Shown here piece after piece: positions 35,381-49,400 of a DNA stretch of 64,000 bases. Numbering within the stretch: the stretch's first letter is position 1; every line of letters starts with the position of its first letter. Source of the DNA: Artocarpus heterophyllus (taxonomy: Eukaryota > Streptophyta > Magnoliopsida > Rosales > Moraceae); contig CM046345.1 in the NCBI GenBank assembly GCA_025403435.1, forward strand, positions 7,568,235-7,632,234, written 5' to 3'. Under the pieces are notes generated by a model. The model ran no database searches, was not told the origin of the DNA, and saw only the letters and a program-made list of their open reading frames with translations. The position numbers and the translations under genes are program-made.

Positions 35381-35915
35381 ATATATTATTATCATTACTT
35401 ATAATCAGCTTAATGATATGTCAATTATATGACAAATAAAACACACAAAAGACTTAATAAAGACTATATTATTAATTTAATAACAACATCCTAATTACAA
35501 TTTGTCTAAAAAAATTCTATCTTTCAGCTAAGAGAATTTTAAAATCATCACTTTGAATACCAATTTGAATTTAAACAATAAACGCTCTAATTTCAAGGAT
35601 TTTTTAAATATATTATATATTATTATCATTACTTATATTATATACAATTTGTCTAAAATATATTAAATTACGCTAAGAGAATTATATATTATTATCATTA
35701 CTTATAACCAGCTTAATGATATGTCAATTATATGACAAATAAAACACACAAAAGACTTAATAAAGACTATATTATTAATTTAATAACAACATCCTAATTA
35801 CAATTTGTCTAAAAAAATTCTATCTTTCAGCTAAGAGAATTTTAAAATCATCACTTTGAATACCAATTTGAATTTAAACAATAAACGCTGTAATTTCAAG
35901 GATTTTTTAAATATA
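35381..35915 (+). repeat. 232-bp near-perfect duplication with a shortened middle copy
   Basis: 35381-35612 and 35684-35915 match at an offset of 303 bp with only about two visible substitutions. The 71 bp between them (35613-35683) look like a third copy with a large internal deletion, keeping ATTATCATTACTTAT, ACAATTTGTCTAAAA and GCTAAGAGAATT. A more decayed relative is at about 35205-35330. Confidence 0.8.
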
Positions 35916-36048
35916 ATAATATCATAATCCGTTTGAAATATTGAATACATATATTATCATTATTTTTTTTTAAAAAGAAATTAAAACAATCAATGTCATT
36001 ATTAAGGTTGTTAATGTCTTTTACACATATATAGCGGGACATATAAAG

Positions 36049-36722
36049 GGCCTGTTTGGCATTATTTTTGGAAGTTACTTTTAATTTTTGTAATCGCCTA
36101 CCGTAATTTAGGGTGTTTGGTATACCCTGCTTCTAAAAAGTTGCTTCTAAAAATTGCTGCCCAACAAAAAATAGAAACAACCTAGGAGTTATTTTTTATG
36201 ACAGCTTCTACTTTTATAATTTAAAATTATTAGACTAACCTTAGTAATAATATATAGTTTTAAACCTGCCTATTTTATCTTTAACAGACTAAAATAAATC
36301 GAAGAACATGTTTTACTGAAAACAAAATTAATTAGAAATGCGCTTGAAAATATATTCATATACTTCCAAAAAACAAAACATGTTAGAAATAAATCAAATA
36401 AAAATGAACAAATCAAAACAAATAAATAAACACGTAATTTTGTTGGATGCTCAAATATTACGTTATGAATCAGAATGATTTAATTTTTTTTTGAATTTAA
36501 TTGAAATTAATAAAAACTATAGCTAAAAATATGCTTAGTAAAATATATTTATTTTTGTGATTATACACCTGCATAATAATTTTATACATAGTTTACTAAA
36601 CACCTATAATTCTGCTTTTGATCCTCACAGCAGCTTTGAAAAAAATTTACCAAACAACTATTGTTTCCATTTCACAACACAGCAAGGCTACAGCATAGCA
36701 CAACAATACCAAACTCGTCCAA
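36049..36722. mobile_element. probable non-autonomous DNA transposon
   Basis: Begins GGGCCTGTTTGGCATTA and ends ACAATACCAAACTCGTCC, imperfect inverted termini of the type found in plant hAT-like MITEs. No coding capacity. Inner GGTGTTTGGTAT / ACTAAACACC sequences suggest a nested or composite structure. Boundaries are approximate. Confidence 0.4.
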
Positions 36723-37197
36723 AAAATTGTTGAGATATTTACAAACAATGCCATCTTATTGAATAGTAGAATGATTTTTATCATTTATAAAAAACTTTTA
36801 TATTATATGCCACTCACAAGAATTAAGACAAAAGTAAAATTATTAAAGAAACAAGTGATTCATGGCACATTTTTAAAGATTTTTTTTATATAGCATATTT
36901 CAACCCATAATTTAAAAATATAGCATATTTATAAAACTCCCAACAATATTCGCAAACTAAAAATATATTTTACCTTGTAAATGAGAAAATGCTAGATGTC
37001 TCGTTAACCCAAAATCTGTTTCGGCGGTAAATGCCCCACGTGGCATGGGCTTGCTTTTGTTTTGCACAGCCCCTTGCCTCCCCTTGACCCACAGGCCCGG
37101 TTAATCGTTTTATCATGGCCCATAGTTCTCAATGCCAAAATCAACAACCGCCACTTAAACAACCACGGTGTTTTATTTTCTCTTCTCTGCGGCGGCA

Positions 37198-39859
37198 ATG
37201 GCTCTCCGACTCTGTTCTCCGCTTCGTTATCCTCATTCTCTCTCTTTCATTCCCTGCGAAAACACCAGAACACGCAGATTGTCATTATCAGTTCGGAGTA
37301 GTTCGTTAAGCGAAAACGATTCCCATAAGGTACCGCTATTTACCTCCCTCTGTTTGGTTGCCAAGAAATTGAATTGGTCGAGAAAGATGAGAAAATTTTG
37401 AAATTTAGGGATTTGGATTTGAAGTTTTTGTTTGTATTTCTAGAGAAATCTATTGCAAGATTCGCGCTTTATTAGTATATGGTGATTTTCGTTAATTTCT
37501 GTTGGTCTGTGGAATTTCCTTTTTTTTTTTTTTTCAGTTGGTTTTGGAAGTGAAAGAGAAGCTTGAGAAATATCATAATGATCTTCCAGTGGGAAGTAAT
37601 GGAAGAGATGATGAAGATATGATTCTCTGGTTTCTTAAAGACAGAAGATTTTCTGTGGAAGAAGCCATTTCCAAATTAACTAAAGCAATTGTATCCTTAA
37701 CTGGGGAATCGTTTTCTTTTCTAATTGAATTGGACTAGCTTGAGGTTTCATCAATGTGATCGTGTATGTTGTTGTGCAAGTGAGACATTGAATTTTTCCG
37801 CTTTTTTGCTATTATCAAAGGAGAATAGAGGTATTGGGTAATGTATTTGGATAACAATTTGGATAAATTTAATAAATGTCACCTGAATTATATACTCAAG
37901 TTCAACATGTCCGGAGCATTTATAAAATTACAAGTAGTGTTACATTGTCATTTTGTTAGTATTATTATAAACAAAGGGCATTTTGAATTAGGGTACATAG
38001 TCCAAGAGGCGAAATGATTTCAAAATTTGAGGGCCATGCTGAACTAACGTACATAATTCAGGGGATGTTTATAGAACTAATCCTAATAATTTTTGGGAAG
38101 TAACGTGTTCTTTGGAAGTGGATTGTTGATAAAACTCATTCAATGCGGTGTGACTGAGCTGAACCTATTACCTTGTTGAGAAGAATATGCAATCTTATTA
38201 CTCCACCAGACAATCATCGGGGTTATATTTGTTTGCTTGTTTTGAAGGATAAATCATGAGATTTCTTAATGGAATTTAGGTTTTAAGTTTTCCATAATCG
38301 ACTAGTAGAAATGGCGTCAAGAATTTGGAGTGTCTGAACTGACTGAAGATGCGGTAAAAAGTATGGCTGAAACTGGAAAAGCATACGTACATGACTTTCT
38401 TGATGTATATGACAGACCAGTGCTTATAGTAGTGGCATCCAAGCATCTTCCTTCTGTAAGTTCTAAACATAATTATCAGCTCTCTTATTTTCTTAGATCT
38501 TCTTGTCCCGGACAATGGAAAAATTTATCTCTTTGTGGTTCTAGTAGATTCCATGCACTACCAAATGAAATAATATTTGTATTAGGGATTGAAAGAGTTA
38601 TAGGATAGATGTGATTATTGATTGTGCATAAGTATTAGTCAAAGAAGTTTAGTTTTTTAACTCTTTTTGGCTACTTTTGGCATGGATAAGAATTTTGATT
38701 GGAGCTATACAACAACCTGTTGCAGGTGCATGCTCCTGCTGAGAATGAGAGGCTGTGTGTGTTTTTGATTGAAAAGGCTTTAAGCAAACTACCAGAAGGG
38801 AAAGAAGATATACTCGGCATAATTGATCTTCGGGGCTTTGGTACCGAGAATGCAGATCTACAATTCTTAACATTTTTGGTACTTCTACAAGTTACCTGCT
38901 TGTTCTACATTTGCTAGTCCATCAGTGCAATAACTTAGGCCCCGTTTGTTTTTGTTCTCAAAGTTTTTGGAAATGTTTTGCACGTTTTTTGAGGCAAAAA
39001 TTTTAAAAACACTATCAGCACAATTCTAAAAAAATTTTCATTTTCTAAAACAAAAATATTTTCACTTATTTTAAAAACAATACCAAACGGCCGCTTAATG
39101 TCTGTTTTCTCTTTTTTCACTCTAACTTCATGAAAAAAAAAAGCAAATTAAAAAGTATTGTTGTGTGTGCATTGTGCGCCTTTATTCTTTCCTTGTGAAG
39201 ATTTTGATTTTGTGTGATTGTGCAACCTTAGTGAAAAATCCAGTTATTCGGGGGAAAATATGTTATTTTTAAGGCTCTTTGTCTATTTGATACCCGTATA
39301 AATCATACACTATACAGAAACTCAAATTAATTTCCATTGTGGTGTTGGTTCTTTACTATTTACAGTTTGATGTATTTTACTACTATTATCCTAAGAGATT
39401 GGGTGAAGTTCTCTTCGTGGAAGCTCCTTTTGTGTTCAAACCAATCTGGCAGCTTGTCAAGCCCTTGTTAAAACACTATGCTTCTCTGGTATGTGCCCAT
39501 GTTATTATCTCTTTTCTTATTCCTTTTTCCTCTGTCCAAACTGACCAATCTTTTATTTTCTGTATGAAATTCAGATTGCATATTTCTATATGGCTAGTGA
39601 AGTTATGATTAGATTTTTTTTTTTTCTAAGCTTGAAAAACTTGTATACCCATCTGTGTATGAATTTGATAAACAAAGAAAAAAAATGATGAGTAACATGG
39701 GCGAGGAAAAAGTGTAATATTAGCTTGCGGTTTTCATTTTAGTCTGTTTGCATCTACTTGAAGCGGGTGATTATTTTGCAGGTCAGATTTTGCTCCGCGG
39801 ACACCGTGCGAAAAGAGTACTTTAAGGAAGAAACATTGCCTCCGAACTTTAGAGACTGA
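37198..39859 (+). CDS. CRAL-TRIO / Sec14p-like lipid-transfer family protein, plastid-type
   Basis: CRAL-TRIO proteins bind phosphoinositides or other small lipids; this one resembles the Arabidopsis At5g63060 protein (assignment from memory). Exons: 37198-37329, 37538-37690, 38309-38455, 38726-38878, 39366-39488, 39782-39859 (TGA), all phase 0, 261 aa. The Ser/Arg-rich N-terminus ([17 protein letters not shown]) looks like a chloroplast transit peptide. Exon 2 and the start of exon 3 form the CRAL-TRIO N-terminal helix region ([20 protein letters not shown]). Exons 3-5 form the lipid-binding domain ([54 protein letters not shown]). The next three plus-strand genes follow in the same direction. 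Intron 4 contains a MITE. Substrate unknown. Confidence 0.9.
38936..39097. mobile_element. MITE in intron 4 of the Sec14-like gene
   Basis: Starts TTAGGCCCCGTTTGTTTTTG and ends ATACCAAACGGCCGCTTAA: imperfect terminal inverted repeats of a hAT-type MITE, 162 bp, AT-rich interior, no coding capacity. Confidence 0.65.
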
Positions 39860-41949
39860 GTGACACCAAGTCCATCGCCTTTGTAGAGACAAACTGTAAA
39901 TCCTGCGCATGCCAATTCCTTCTAGTTAGTGACATTGTAAAATTGGAGAGATGCGAAAATATAGGCTAAAATGGAATCAATAATTGGATTGGATTTAGTT
40001 TGGTTAGTTAGTGTAGTCAATAATTCAACAAATAAAAAGAAAAAAAGTCAATGGAATCATTGTGTGTAAACATGGACGAAATCTTTTTAATTTGTTGGGT
40101 TTAGAAATCGGTGTGTGTTTTCCAGTTTGATATTCACTTCTTTAGGTATTTTGATTTGATTTTGCAGAAGGGGACAAGGTTTTTTTTTTTTTATTAATTC
40201 GTCACAAAAAAGGTTTTTCAATCTTTTATTTTTTTAATGGTTTCTTATTTTATCTTTCTTATTTTTTAATATTTAATTATTTATATAGAGTAAATATAAT
40301 TTAATGGCTTTAATTTATTCTTAATGCAAGCCACGTCAGCAAATTCGTTAGAGTTTTAGACGGAATTGGACATAGAGGGCATTTTGAACTGTTTTCTATA
40401 GGTCATGGGGTGTTTTGAAAAATTTGATGGCACTTCAAACTAGGGTATATACTTTAGGAAAAATTTATAAAAATAATCCTTAAATAAATAAAAAATAGAA
40501 CGACACTGAGGTGCAAAGGCAACAACCACATTGAATGACGACATGAAGACATTGATGAGATGCAACAATAAATAATAACAAAACAAAAACTAAAATCACA
40601 TTAGAGTATGTTTGGTAACGCAAAGTTAGAACAATTTTATTGAAGCATACAAGAGTTATATATTGTAGCATATTTTTGCTTTACAATGTAGTATGTGAAA
40701 GTTTTATATTACAGTAGGTCAAACTATATAGTTAAAATAAGGTTGCTAAACAAGCCCTTAATAAATTAAAATTTTAGAGAGAATATGTTTGGTAGACAGA
40801 AAGGAGATGGAGAAGGATGGAAAAAGAAAAATGCCCTTCTCATCATTAGTTAATTATTTTTCAAGGTAAAATAGTGTTTTTTTTTTTTTTTTTTTAATTT
40901 GAAGCTTGCATTGGAGAATTCTTTGATTACGACCATCAATAGAAAAATGAGATTTGGTGGGAGATTTCATCCCTCTTATTTTTTTTTCTCTCTCTCATCT
41001 CTCTAACCAAACAAGGATTGAACATGTCCCTCCAACCTTCTACCCTCCCGGTAAAACACCCGCCAATGAAAACAACGAAATAAACAAAACGACAAACAAG
41101 AAACAAAACGACTCCCGGAAAGGTAAACAAACACAATGGGATAAGAACAGTACGACAGGCACATTGAACAAAAACACAAATGATCAAAAAACGACAACAA
41201 CATAAATGATCAAGGTAAAGGTAAACGTAAACGAACAACAAAAACAGCGTTAGTGAAACGACAACAAACCCAAAAGCGACATCACCAAAGTAAACGACAA
41301 CGTTAACCAAACTGAAAAACGACGGCATAAGAAAAACGACAACAATGTCACAAAATAAAATCCATTTTTCTTTTTTCAAAAGAAGAAATAACAAAAAAGA
41401 AAAAAAGAAAAGAGTTAATTTTTGGCTTTTTGTAAGGTGGTTCTTAAACTTTTCTCATTGCAATTGTCCCCAAAATTAGTTAAGCGTAACAATTAAGTCT
41501 CTAATTATAGATATTTGTCAAAAAAAATAGAAAATAATTATGCAAGATGCACATAACCTATTTAAAAAAAATGGGTGAAATTTTGAGCACTATAACGATT
41601 AAAACACATATATAGGCTAATAAAATTGTTAAAAAAAATTATAAATGATACATTTTTTTTTATTTTTTAACAAAATTGAACAATTTAACTCTTATTAAAA
41701 GTAAATAAGGTATATAGGTAGTCTAAGCACGCTACGTGTGTCTCATGTGATTCTTTTCTGTTTTAATTTCAAGAAAAATTTTTTATTAAAACTTGAGTAC
41801 TTTAAAAATATAATTAAAACCAATTTTTTAGTTTAAAATACTGTAATATATAAGAGTTTTTATTTTATAGTAATTTTTTTACTTTTTAACTTTACATTAT
41901 TTAGAAAATAAAATATTAATTTGAGTCATATTTGTTAAATCCATTTATT
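39860..41949. other. intergenic region
   Basis: Contains the 3' end of the Sec14-like transcript and no other gene I can support. A MITE-like stretch is at about 40606-40758 (GTTTGGTAACGC...GCTAAACAAGCCC). 41080-41350 is low-complexity, rich in AACGACAAC and AAACAAAACGAC; the long open frame on its minus strand (40936-41394) is a product of that composition. Confidence 0.45.
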
Positions 41950-43443
41950 GGTCTATTGGAGGGCAATTCGTACGGCCTCGAACTCCCTGAGCTCTCTCTC
42001 TCTCTCTCTTTTTCTTTCTCCGATCTGAAGCCTCACACTCTTCAGATTACGTCCCTCTCAAACTCCCAGAGATCTCTCTCTTTCTCTCTCTTCTTTCGCT
42101 CTCTAAAAACTTTCGTTCGCGATCCTTCCGAGCCTCATCTTACCTCTCTGGTATCGATCGTTTCCTCTCTCTCTTTCTACCACCTCAAAAAACCTCCGTG
42201 CAAATTTTTTAGGGTTTCCACGTATCCTTTGAGAACCTGTTTCATCGTCCCGGGCAAGTCATTATCCGGCGAAACCTATTTCGATTCTTGTAATTCTTCT
42301 GCTTCTTGTGTTAATTTACGGCCGTTTGATTCCCGAGAAAAAGGAGATGGAAAATAAATATCGAGGCAAGAAAGGAAGAAGGAAAAAAAAACAAAAGATT
42401 TTGCATTTATAGCTTAGTGTATGTTCCTAAATAATTTTTCAAGATTTTTATCTTCGTCCACATGTTTTCAATCCAATCGAACGGAGCAATAGGGTTCCTG
42501 GTGGATTTCTGATAATTTGGGGATTATTATGTTTCAAGATTTTTGTTATATTTATATGTTTAAAGCAAAAAAAAGTTGCGATTACATGTTTTTCATACTG
42601 TTTTAGACTTTTTAGATTTGTTTCGATTGTTTTAGGAAGACAGAGGTTAATTTTGGCGTATGCTCTCGAGGTTTTTGCATCATGTTTTAGCGTGCCAAGT
42701 ATGGCGTCGTAATTGGAGACTAGGGAAGTCAAGCCTAGTGATCAATGTTGTAGAAACCATACTCGTTGTGGTGGTTTAGCTAACGTTTTGGCGCTCAAAG
42801 ATCGTGTCTTTCAGTCTGTGCTCGGTTTACAAAGTGTGCAAGTTTCTTACTAGTTGGTGGTTTATGGACTAGGATTCCAGTTCAATTGTAACTGTCAAAA
42901 CGAAAGTTTTTGGTTGTTATTGTTGTTATCATTGTTGTTCTTGTTGTTGGTGGTGGTGGGATGCGTGGGCTATTCACCATCTTGATCAGGCGGTTAGAGG
43001 GCATAATGAAGAAGAATAAGGCGAAGATAACATAAACTTAAAAGTTAAAGGCACAATGGCATATGCTTATAAACATTAATGGCCCATTTGGTTCATAGGT
43101 TTGAATAGAAAGTTTGGACAGAAATTCAAATTTGTTTTAATTTTTTTGAGAGATAGCATTGTAGCAGAAAAGGTTATGAAACAAACAAAATAAGTGAGAG
43201 AGATATAAATTAGGTTTTGATGTGTGCTCAATACTTTAATATTCAAATAAATGCTTTATGCTCTTTTAGACAGCTATACACTTTGAGATGGGCTAGTGAG
43301 TGATATGATCAGATTTTTATTGTCCCTTCTTTCTTCCTGAGAAGTGCTACGTATGTACTTCAGTAAGGATGGAGTTTTAATTCCTTTGTTCTTCCCAGGT
43401 TGTCTGAAATTTGTTTGAATGACCTTGAAACGGCAGTTAAAAT
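41950..43443 (+). promoter_or_regulatory. 5' leader of the MOS1-like gene with a leader intron
   Basis: 41980-42240 is strongly pyrimidine-rich, including a (CT)n microsatellite at about 41993-42009, typical of a plant 5' UTR. A 3' splice site (CTTCCCAG, ending 43398) lies 45 bp before the start codon, so a leader intron of roughly 1 kb is likely; its donor I cannot fix. An open frame at 41932-42357 is this leader read through and is not a gene. Confidence 0.5.
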
Positions 43444-46400
43444 ATGACATCAAGTATGCTGTCTGGAGATCGAAGGTATAATTTGATTTTACTTTTCTCA
43501 TTTTATCTTACTTTACCGGTTTTACCATGACAATGTCTTAGTTGCTCGACTATTATTGACCATAAAAAGTTGATCGTCATTGCTTGTATTCATACAAGAG
43601 ATATAAACTAAAAAAAGCTCGAAGTTTTATATACTGAGTATTTTGCTGCAGATGCCTTATTTTTTACTTGTGTCCTTTCGCTATTTTCACGTGTTGAGAT
43701 TTGTCAACATTCTTATTTCTGGTTTTGTAATGTCTTTGCAGGTGGGGTTCTTCGGCTAGAAGAGGGGGCATGACAGTTTTGGGGAAGGTCGTTGTTCCAA
43801 AGCCTATTAACTTACCCAGTCAAAGGTATTTGGTTCTCATTCAGTTTTTCCTTTAGTTTAATTTGCGTGGTAGTTAGTTTTCTCTGAACTTTGTTGGTTT
43901 TTTTTGTCTTTTGTTTCAAGGTCAGAAAATCATGGTCTGGATCCCAATGTGGAAATTGTACCCAAGTAAGTATTCTCTTGTCTCTCTAATTTAAATTTAT
44001 GTCATAATATATTAGTGAAAGAATTTCAATATTTGCTTTCTGAATTTATGAATGATTTTCTGTTTCTTGGATTGGATACCTCCCTGTAGGGGTACCATTA
44101 GCTGGGGTAGCAAATCATCTTCTGCATGGGGTTCCTCATCGCTGTCTCCAAATACTGATGGCGGTGCTAGTTCACCAAGTCATCTCAGTGGCCGCCCTTC
44201 CTCTGGAAGTGGCACTCGCCCATCAACTGCAAGCAGCGATAGAGCTTACGAACCTATCGTGAATGTCGCTGGTCCAAATTCTAGGCCAGCATCAGCTTCT
44301 GGGGCATTGACATCAAATCAGACATCACTGGCATCATTGCGCCCTCGCAGTGCCGAAACGAGACCTGGTAGCTCGCAGTTGTCACGGTTTGCTGAACATT
44401 CTGAACATCCAGTGGCATGGAATGCTGCTGGTACCGCAGAAAAATTGGTATGGTGGAGCTCACGTAATCTTTATATTGTACAGTTATTGGTGCATCAAAT
44501 GCATGGACAATCGCTTGTTGATCTTTTTTAGAAGTTCAATTATTGCGTCATCCGTTATAACAGTCAAAGGTTTTACACTTTTCATGTGGTATAATTTTTT
44601 ATGCTCTTAACTGGTCTTGTATGCCTGCATGTTGCATAATGGGCTTGAATTGCCTCAAGTTTAAAATTTGAGGGCTTTTCATTTGGTGGATAGCTGCCTT
44701 GGTTTATTTTGTGTACTGGGGAATTTGGTTAGAAGATTCTATTCTAGGCGACTCATTTTCCAAATTTCTAATCCCATTTAGATAGCTTACTTTTTGTGTA
44801 AATGGCCTTATATTTAGTCTCTTACTGTTACGACTGCAGGGAGTGGCACCTCCCAAGAACGATGGGTTTTCACTTACTTCTGGAGACTTTCCAACGCTTG
44901 GTTCAGGAAAAGAAAGTTCTGGAAAGAATGGTATTTTTATTTTTTTTAACAAGGTTTTCTATGTTTATGTTTTGCATATCTAAATCGGTTTTCGTATGCT
45001 TTGCTTTCTTTTTTTTCCTATCTTATTATGTTTCATTTTTTAAAGGTTTTTTTTTTTATTTTTTTTTACGCTATAGCTTCCTCTGTCTGCATACGCATTT
45101 CCTATTTGACGTTATGTCCCCCAGGTTTTTTTTTTTTTTTGTTTGCTTAAAGTGCTGTCCCACAGTTGAATGTGCTTGTTATCAAGGCAAGCTAGTTGTT
45201 CTAACTCTCTGGAATAGAATTATTTTCTTTTATTATACTCTGGAGTGATTATGTAGCTTTACAAGCAGTTAGCAAAGGACTAGGAATGATGTTGAATTGA
45301 TAATTTGAATAATCGGATGTTGAGGCTTTTAAGAATCTGGCTCTAGCTTTATCAAACTGTAGCAACTGTAAGTTTGATGAATTGATACCCTCATCTTCCC
45401 TCGTATGAGTTGCTTCAACACTGAATGGTTTCTGGAAATCTTGGTTACTAGTAAAGGAGACTTACCAATTTTAAAAGTTTTCTTTAGTAACAATGGACAA
45501 ATAAATTAATAAATATAAGTTGGAGGACAATGATAACAAAAATATTGATGTCTGATATACAAGTTTAGAATTGAGTTTGGAGGACAAAACAACAATAATA
45601 TAGATGTCCGATGTACAAGTTTAGAATTGATTATTTTATATTCGTTACATTAGTGTGCACACATTTCTGTGTCTGAGAAAAATGAATGGCAAAGAAGATG
45701 ACACTGAAAGGAAATGTTTAACCTAAACAGGCATAAGTGTGCCAAGGTGATATAATGTTAAACCAACGTGAATTGTTTAGCTACTTTCTGCTTTTGAATT
45801 CTTGACATGCTGTTGATGATAGGTTCGAGTTCTCACAGCCGTCCGAGCTCATCCTCTGATGGAGTGGAAACTGGAAAGGAGAGGATTGGGGCTTCTGCAA
45901 CGGGTCGGTGTCTGTGCAATTTTGGCTTATTATTAGCTGTCTGCTGCTGTACTGCATCATTCTTGGAAGAGTAAATGATGTTTTCTTGTTTTTCTTATTC
46001 AGGTGATATGTCTGCTGGTGAAAATGTAAAAGATGGCACGGTAAATTCTTGGAATAGCGATAACTCATCATACAATGAAGACGGAGGTAGACCAGGTATG
46101 GAGAAGTGGCAAGGGAATCCTCAAACTTACCATGTACCTCCACAGCATTATGATGCTTGGCATGGTACGCCAATGAATAATCCTCAAGGTGGTGTTTGGT
46201 TTAGGGGACCCCCAGGAGGTCCTCCATTTGGAAACCCTGTTCCTCCAGCTGGTTTTCCCCTGGAACCACCCTTTCCCTATTATCGTCCACAGGTTCCAGC
46301 CACTGGTATTCCTAACCCACAGCCAGTTCCACCACCTGGAGCTGGACCAAGAGGACCTCATCCTAAAAATGGGGATATGTACAGACCTCATATGCCAGAT

Positions 46401-49400
46401 GCTTACATTCGACCAGGTATGCCAATTAGGCCTGGTTTTTATCCTGGTCCAGTAGCCTATGAGGGTTACTACAGTCCTCCCATGGGCTACTGCAGTTCAA
46501 ATGAACGAGATGTGCCATTTATGGGGCTGGCAGCTGGTCCTTCGGTTTATAACAGGTACCCAGCCCAAGGTGCCCCCGAGCCTGGAAATTCCCATTGCAG
46601 ATCTAGTGGATATGTTTCTAACAACCAGAGCCAGATAGGAGAACAAGTAGAATCTGGTCATCCCCAGGATAATCGAGGACCATATAAAGTTCTTTTGAAG
46701 CAGCATGATGGTTGGGAAAGAAGAAACGAGGAACATAGGAGTGAGGGTGCTGTAACCAGCAATGCATCGAGGGGAGACCAACCAAGAACATCATCCTGGG
46801 AAAATGATTATAGATCAGATTGCGAGAAGGATGGGGAGAGTGATTTAAGGAAAGCTCCTTCTGAACAAGCTTCTTTTCAGACTTTTGACAACCATGGTCC
46901 TCCAGTACCTATTAAAGGGAAGTCACCTGGAGGTGGGGGAAATGCTGAGGCCATTGATAACATTTCTGGGAAGAAATTGGAAAGTGAAGTGTCTGGTTTG
47001 TCGAAAGCTCCACAACCACTTCCAACTGCCCCAAAAGATTCCAGTCTGATTCGGAAGATAGAAGGATTGAATGCAAAAGTACGCACTTCTGATGGCTGCA
47101 GTGAAACCTTGACTGTTTCCAGTGGAGAAGATCAAAGAATTAAACATCAAGATAATGCTAGAGCTAACCAGAATTCAAATCCCATCTCTCATGAAGTAGG
47201 CATCTCTGGTGGAGATAAAAACCTGGGTTCAACAGCTGGCTCCGTAACAAACATTTCCAGGTTGGTTATGAGTTGCAGGTTTTCTCTGAGAACTTCTTTT
47301 GGTGTATTTGCTATTCAACACTGATGTGCTTAAATACAGGAGATCGACACATGGCATGCAATCAAGAGGTGATCATTATGGTAGCGGCAGATTCAATAAC
47401 CAAGAGGTTGAAGGCTGGCAGAAAAAGCCCCCAGTTCTGCAGCCTCCAGCTGTAGTATTAGCTGTGCATTCAGAAACTTCTACAATTCATTTGCATGATC
47501 ATCATAGATCTACTGAGGCGACGGAAAATTTAGGGTCACATTCTCATGGCCAGCTCGAGGGACAGTCTGTGCAACCGATATTTGATAGAAGTGACAACCA
47601 TGCAGAGGTATACATAGTAATTTGTGTGCCTCCCACTTTTTCCAGATCTGAAATTTATATGGTAATTTTGGGCTTTTCTATCAGCGAGCTAAGATGAAGG
47701 AGCTAGCCAAGCAACGAACCAAGCAACTACAGGAGGAAGAGGAGGAGAGGACTAAGAAGCAGATCGCCAAGGCTCGGGCAAAGTTAGAAGAATTGAACAG
47801 GCGGACACAAGCAGCTGAAGGGTCTACTGACAAGCTGGAAAATGCTTCGACTGGTGCCGTCCAGAGTAAGCAAGAGGAATCTCAGACTTTCAGTGATTCA
47901 TCAATTGGTGTCCAGAGAAATGGACCACCAAAGTCAGCTGTGGGCTATAAATCAAATTTAGTTTCTCAGATTAGTGAGAGCTTCACCGTTGGAGTTGAAA
48001 AACCCTGTTTACCAAGCAGTCAAGTACCTTCAGAGGCTCCAAAGAATGCCTCTGGGGAACCTCTAATGATGTGGGCTCAATCTGCACCCTTGCAGCAAGA
48101 GGTTAAGGGTGCCAGCGCTGCCCACAATAATACTCCTCAAGTTCATGAAAGTAATGCCTCTAAGCAGAAGCGTACAGGTTTTAAACAAAAGCAGTCCACC
48201 AGTATAACTGAGGCGCCCAGAACTCAGATTGATGTAGAACATAATGCCACTGCATCTGTTGGAGTTGTAGCCAATGAAGTTGACCTGAGTGGGAGCTCGA
48301 CCTTGCCTGTAAATTCAAATGCTAGTGCTGACTCTTCTCTGCATCCAAGAAGGAAAAATAGCAAGTATAGTAAGAACAAGCATAAAACAGAAGAGACATC
48401 TGCTTTATCATCAACAGGATTAAAAGAAAACGTTGCAAGTGTTTATTTTGAAAGTGGGCTGCCAAAGGCATCCGAACATCAGTTCGATCCTAGTGCGGCA
48501 GTTCAGTTGCAGAACATTCCTAGAGACGCTGATTGGTCTTCAGAGCAACACCCATCTTCACCAAATGAAGACTCTCATGGTAGAGTAAACAGCCAATGGA
48601 AACCTCAGCAGTCCCGCAGGATGCCAAGAAATCCACAAAACAGCAGAACCGCAGAAAGGTTCCACGGAAGTGATGCTATCTGGGCACCAGTTCGGTCGCA
48701 GAACAAAGCTGAGGTCACTGATGAAGCCAGCCCTAAGAATGTAGTGTACAGTGTTGGTCCTTCTGTGAAGTCTGGTAATCAGGTGCAGATCAATTCAAAA
48801 AATAAGAGGGCAGAGATGGAGAGATATGTTCCAAAGCCTGTAGCAAAAGAAATGGCCCAGCAAGGAGGTACTAATCATCATCCTGTGGCTTCTGTAACCA
48901 ATCAGACCACAACCGATGCCTCTATTCCGAAGGCAGGTGTTGGTTCCCAAGGTTCTGAAAGTTCTAATAATGTTGGGGTGGTTCTTGGGAAAGCAGGGTT
49001 TACTGTGGAGTCTCGGAATGGGAATAACAGGCATAATAATAAGCAGGGAAAAGTACATGGATCATGGCGACAACGTGGATCAACAGAATCAACCAGCATG
49101 CAAGGCTTGCAAGAGGGGGCATCATATGCTTCAAATATTAATCAGAATGTGCAAAAATCAGATGAGCTTCCCCATCAGAAAGATAATGTAAGCTTGGTAA
49201 AAGGGCGAGAGAAATATTCTGATGAATGGAGCACCACCGATGACTGGGGCATTTCAAACAACTCGAACTCTGTTGAACCTGTCTCAGTACCGGTCGTAAA
49301 AGATGAGGGAGTTAGTTCACGAGGAAAGCGACATGCATCTAAGGGGCACAAAGGCATGGGCAATAATCGTGATCTTGATCAGAAGAGAAGCAGTGGCAAC

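Larger units (their letters stand above)
30253..37197. other. AT-rich intergenic region with tandem duplications and small transposons
   Basis: No gene is supported in 6.9 kb. Contents: MITE-like stretches at about 30292-30455, 32498-32640 and 32690-32880 that share ACTACAGTATAAAACTCTCA-type motifs; a 217-bp tandem duplication at 33961-34394; a 232-bp duplication at 35381-35612 and 35684-35915 with a shortened third copy between; a sequence at 35891-36052 related to 53983-54136; and a probable non-autonomous element at about 36049-36722. The last 400 bp before the next gene should hold its promoter, but I see no clear TATA box. Confidence 0.5.

Noticed and set aside
40936..41394. 152-aa minus-strand frame with apparent membrane segments
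   Set aside because: Derived from AACGAC/AAACAA low-complexity DNA; no domain, no codon signal.
41932..42357. 141-aa open frame, Ser/Leu/Phe-rich
   Set aside because: It is the CT-rich leader of the MOS1-like gene read through; composition explains the lack of stops.
47299..47697. Frame running past the exon 8 splice sites of the MOS1-like gene
   Set aside because: Includes intron sequence on both sides; the spliced model keeps phase and family similarity.
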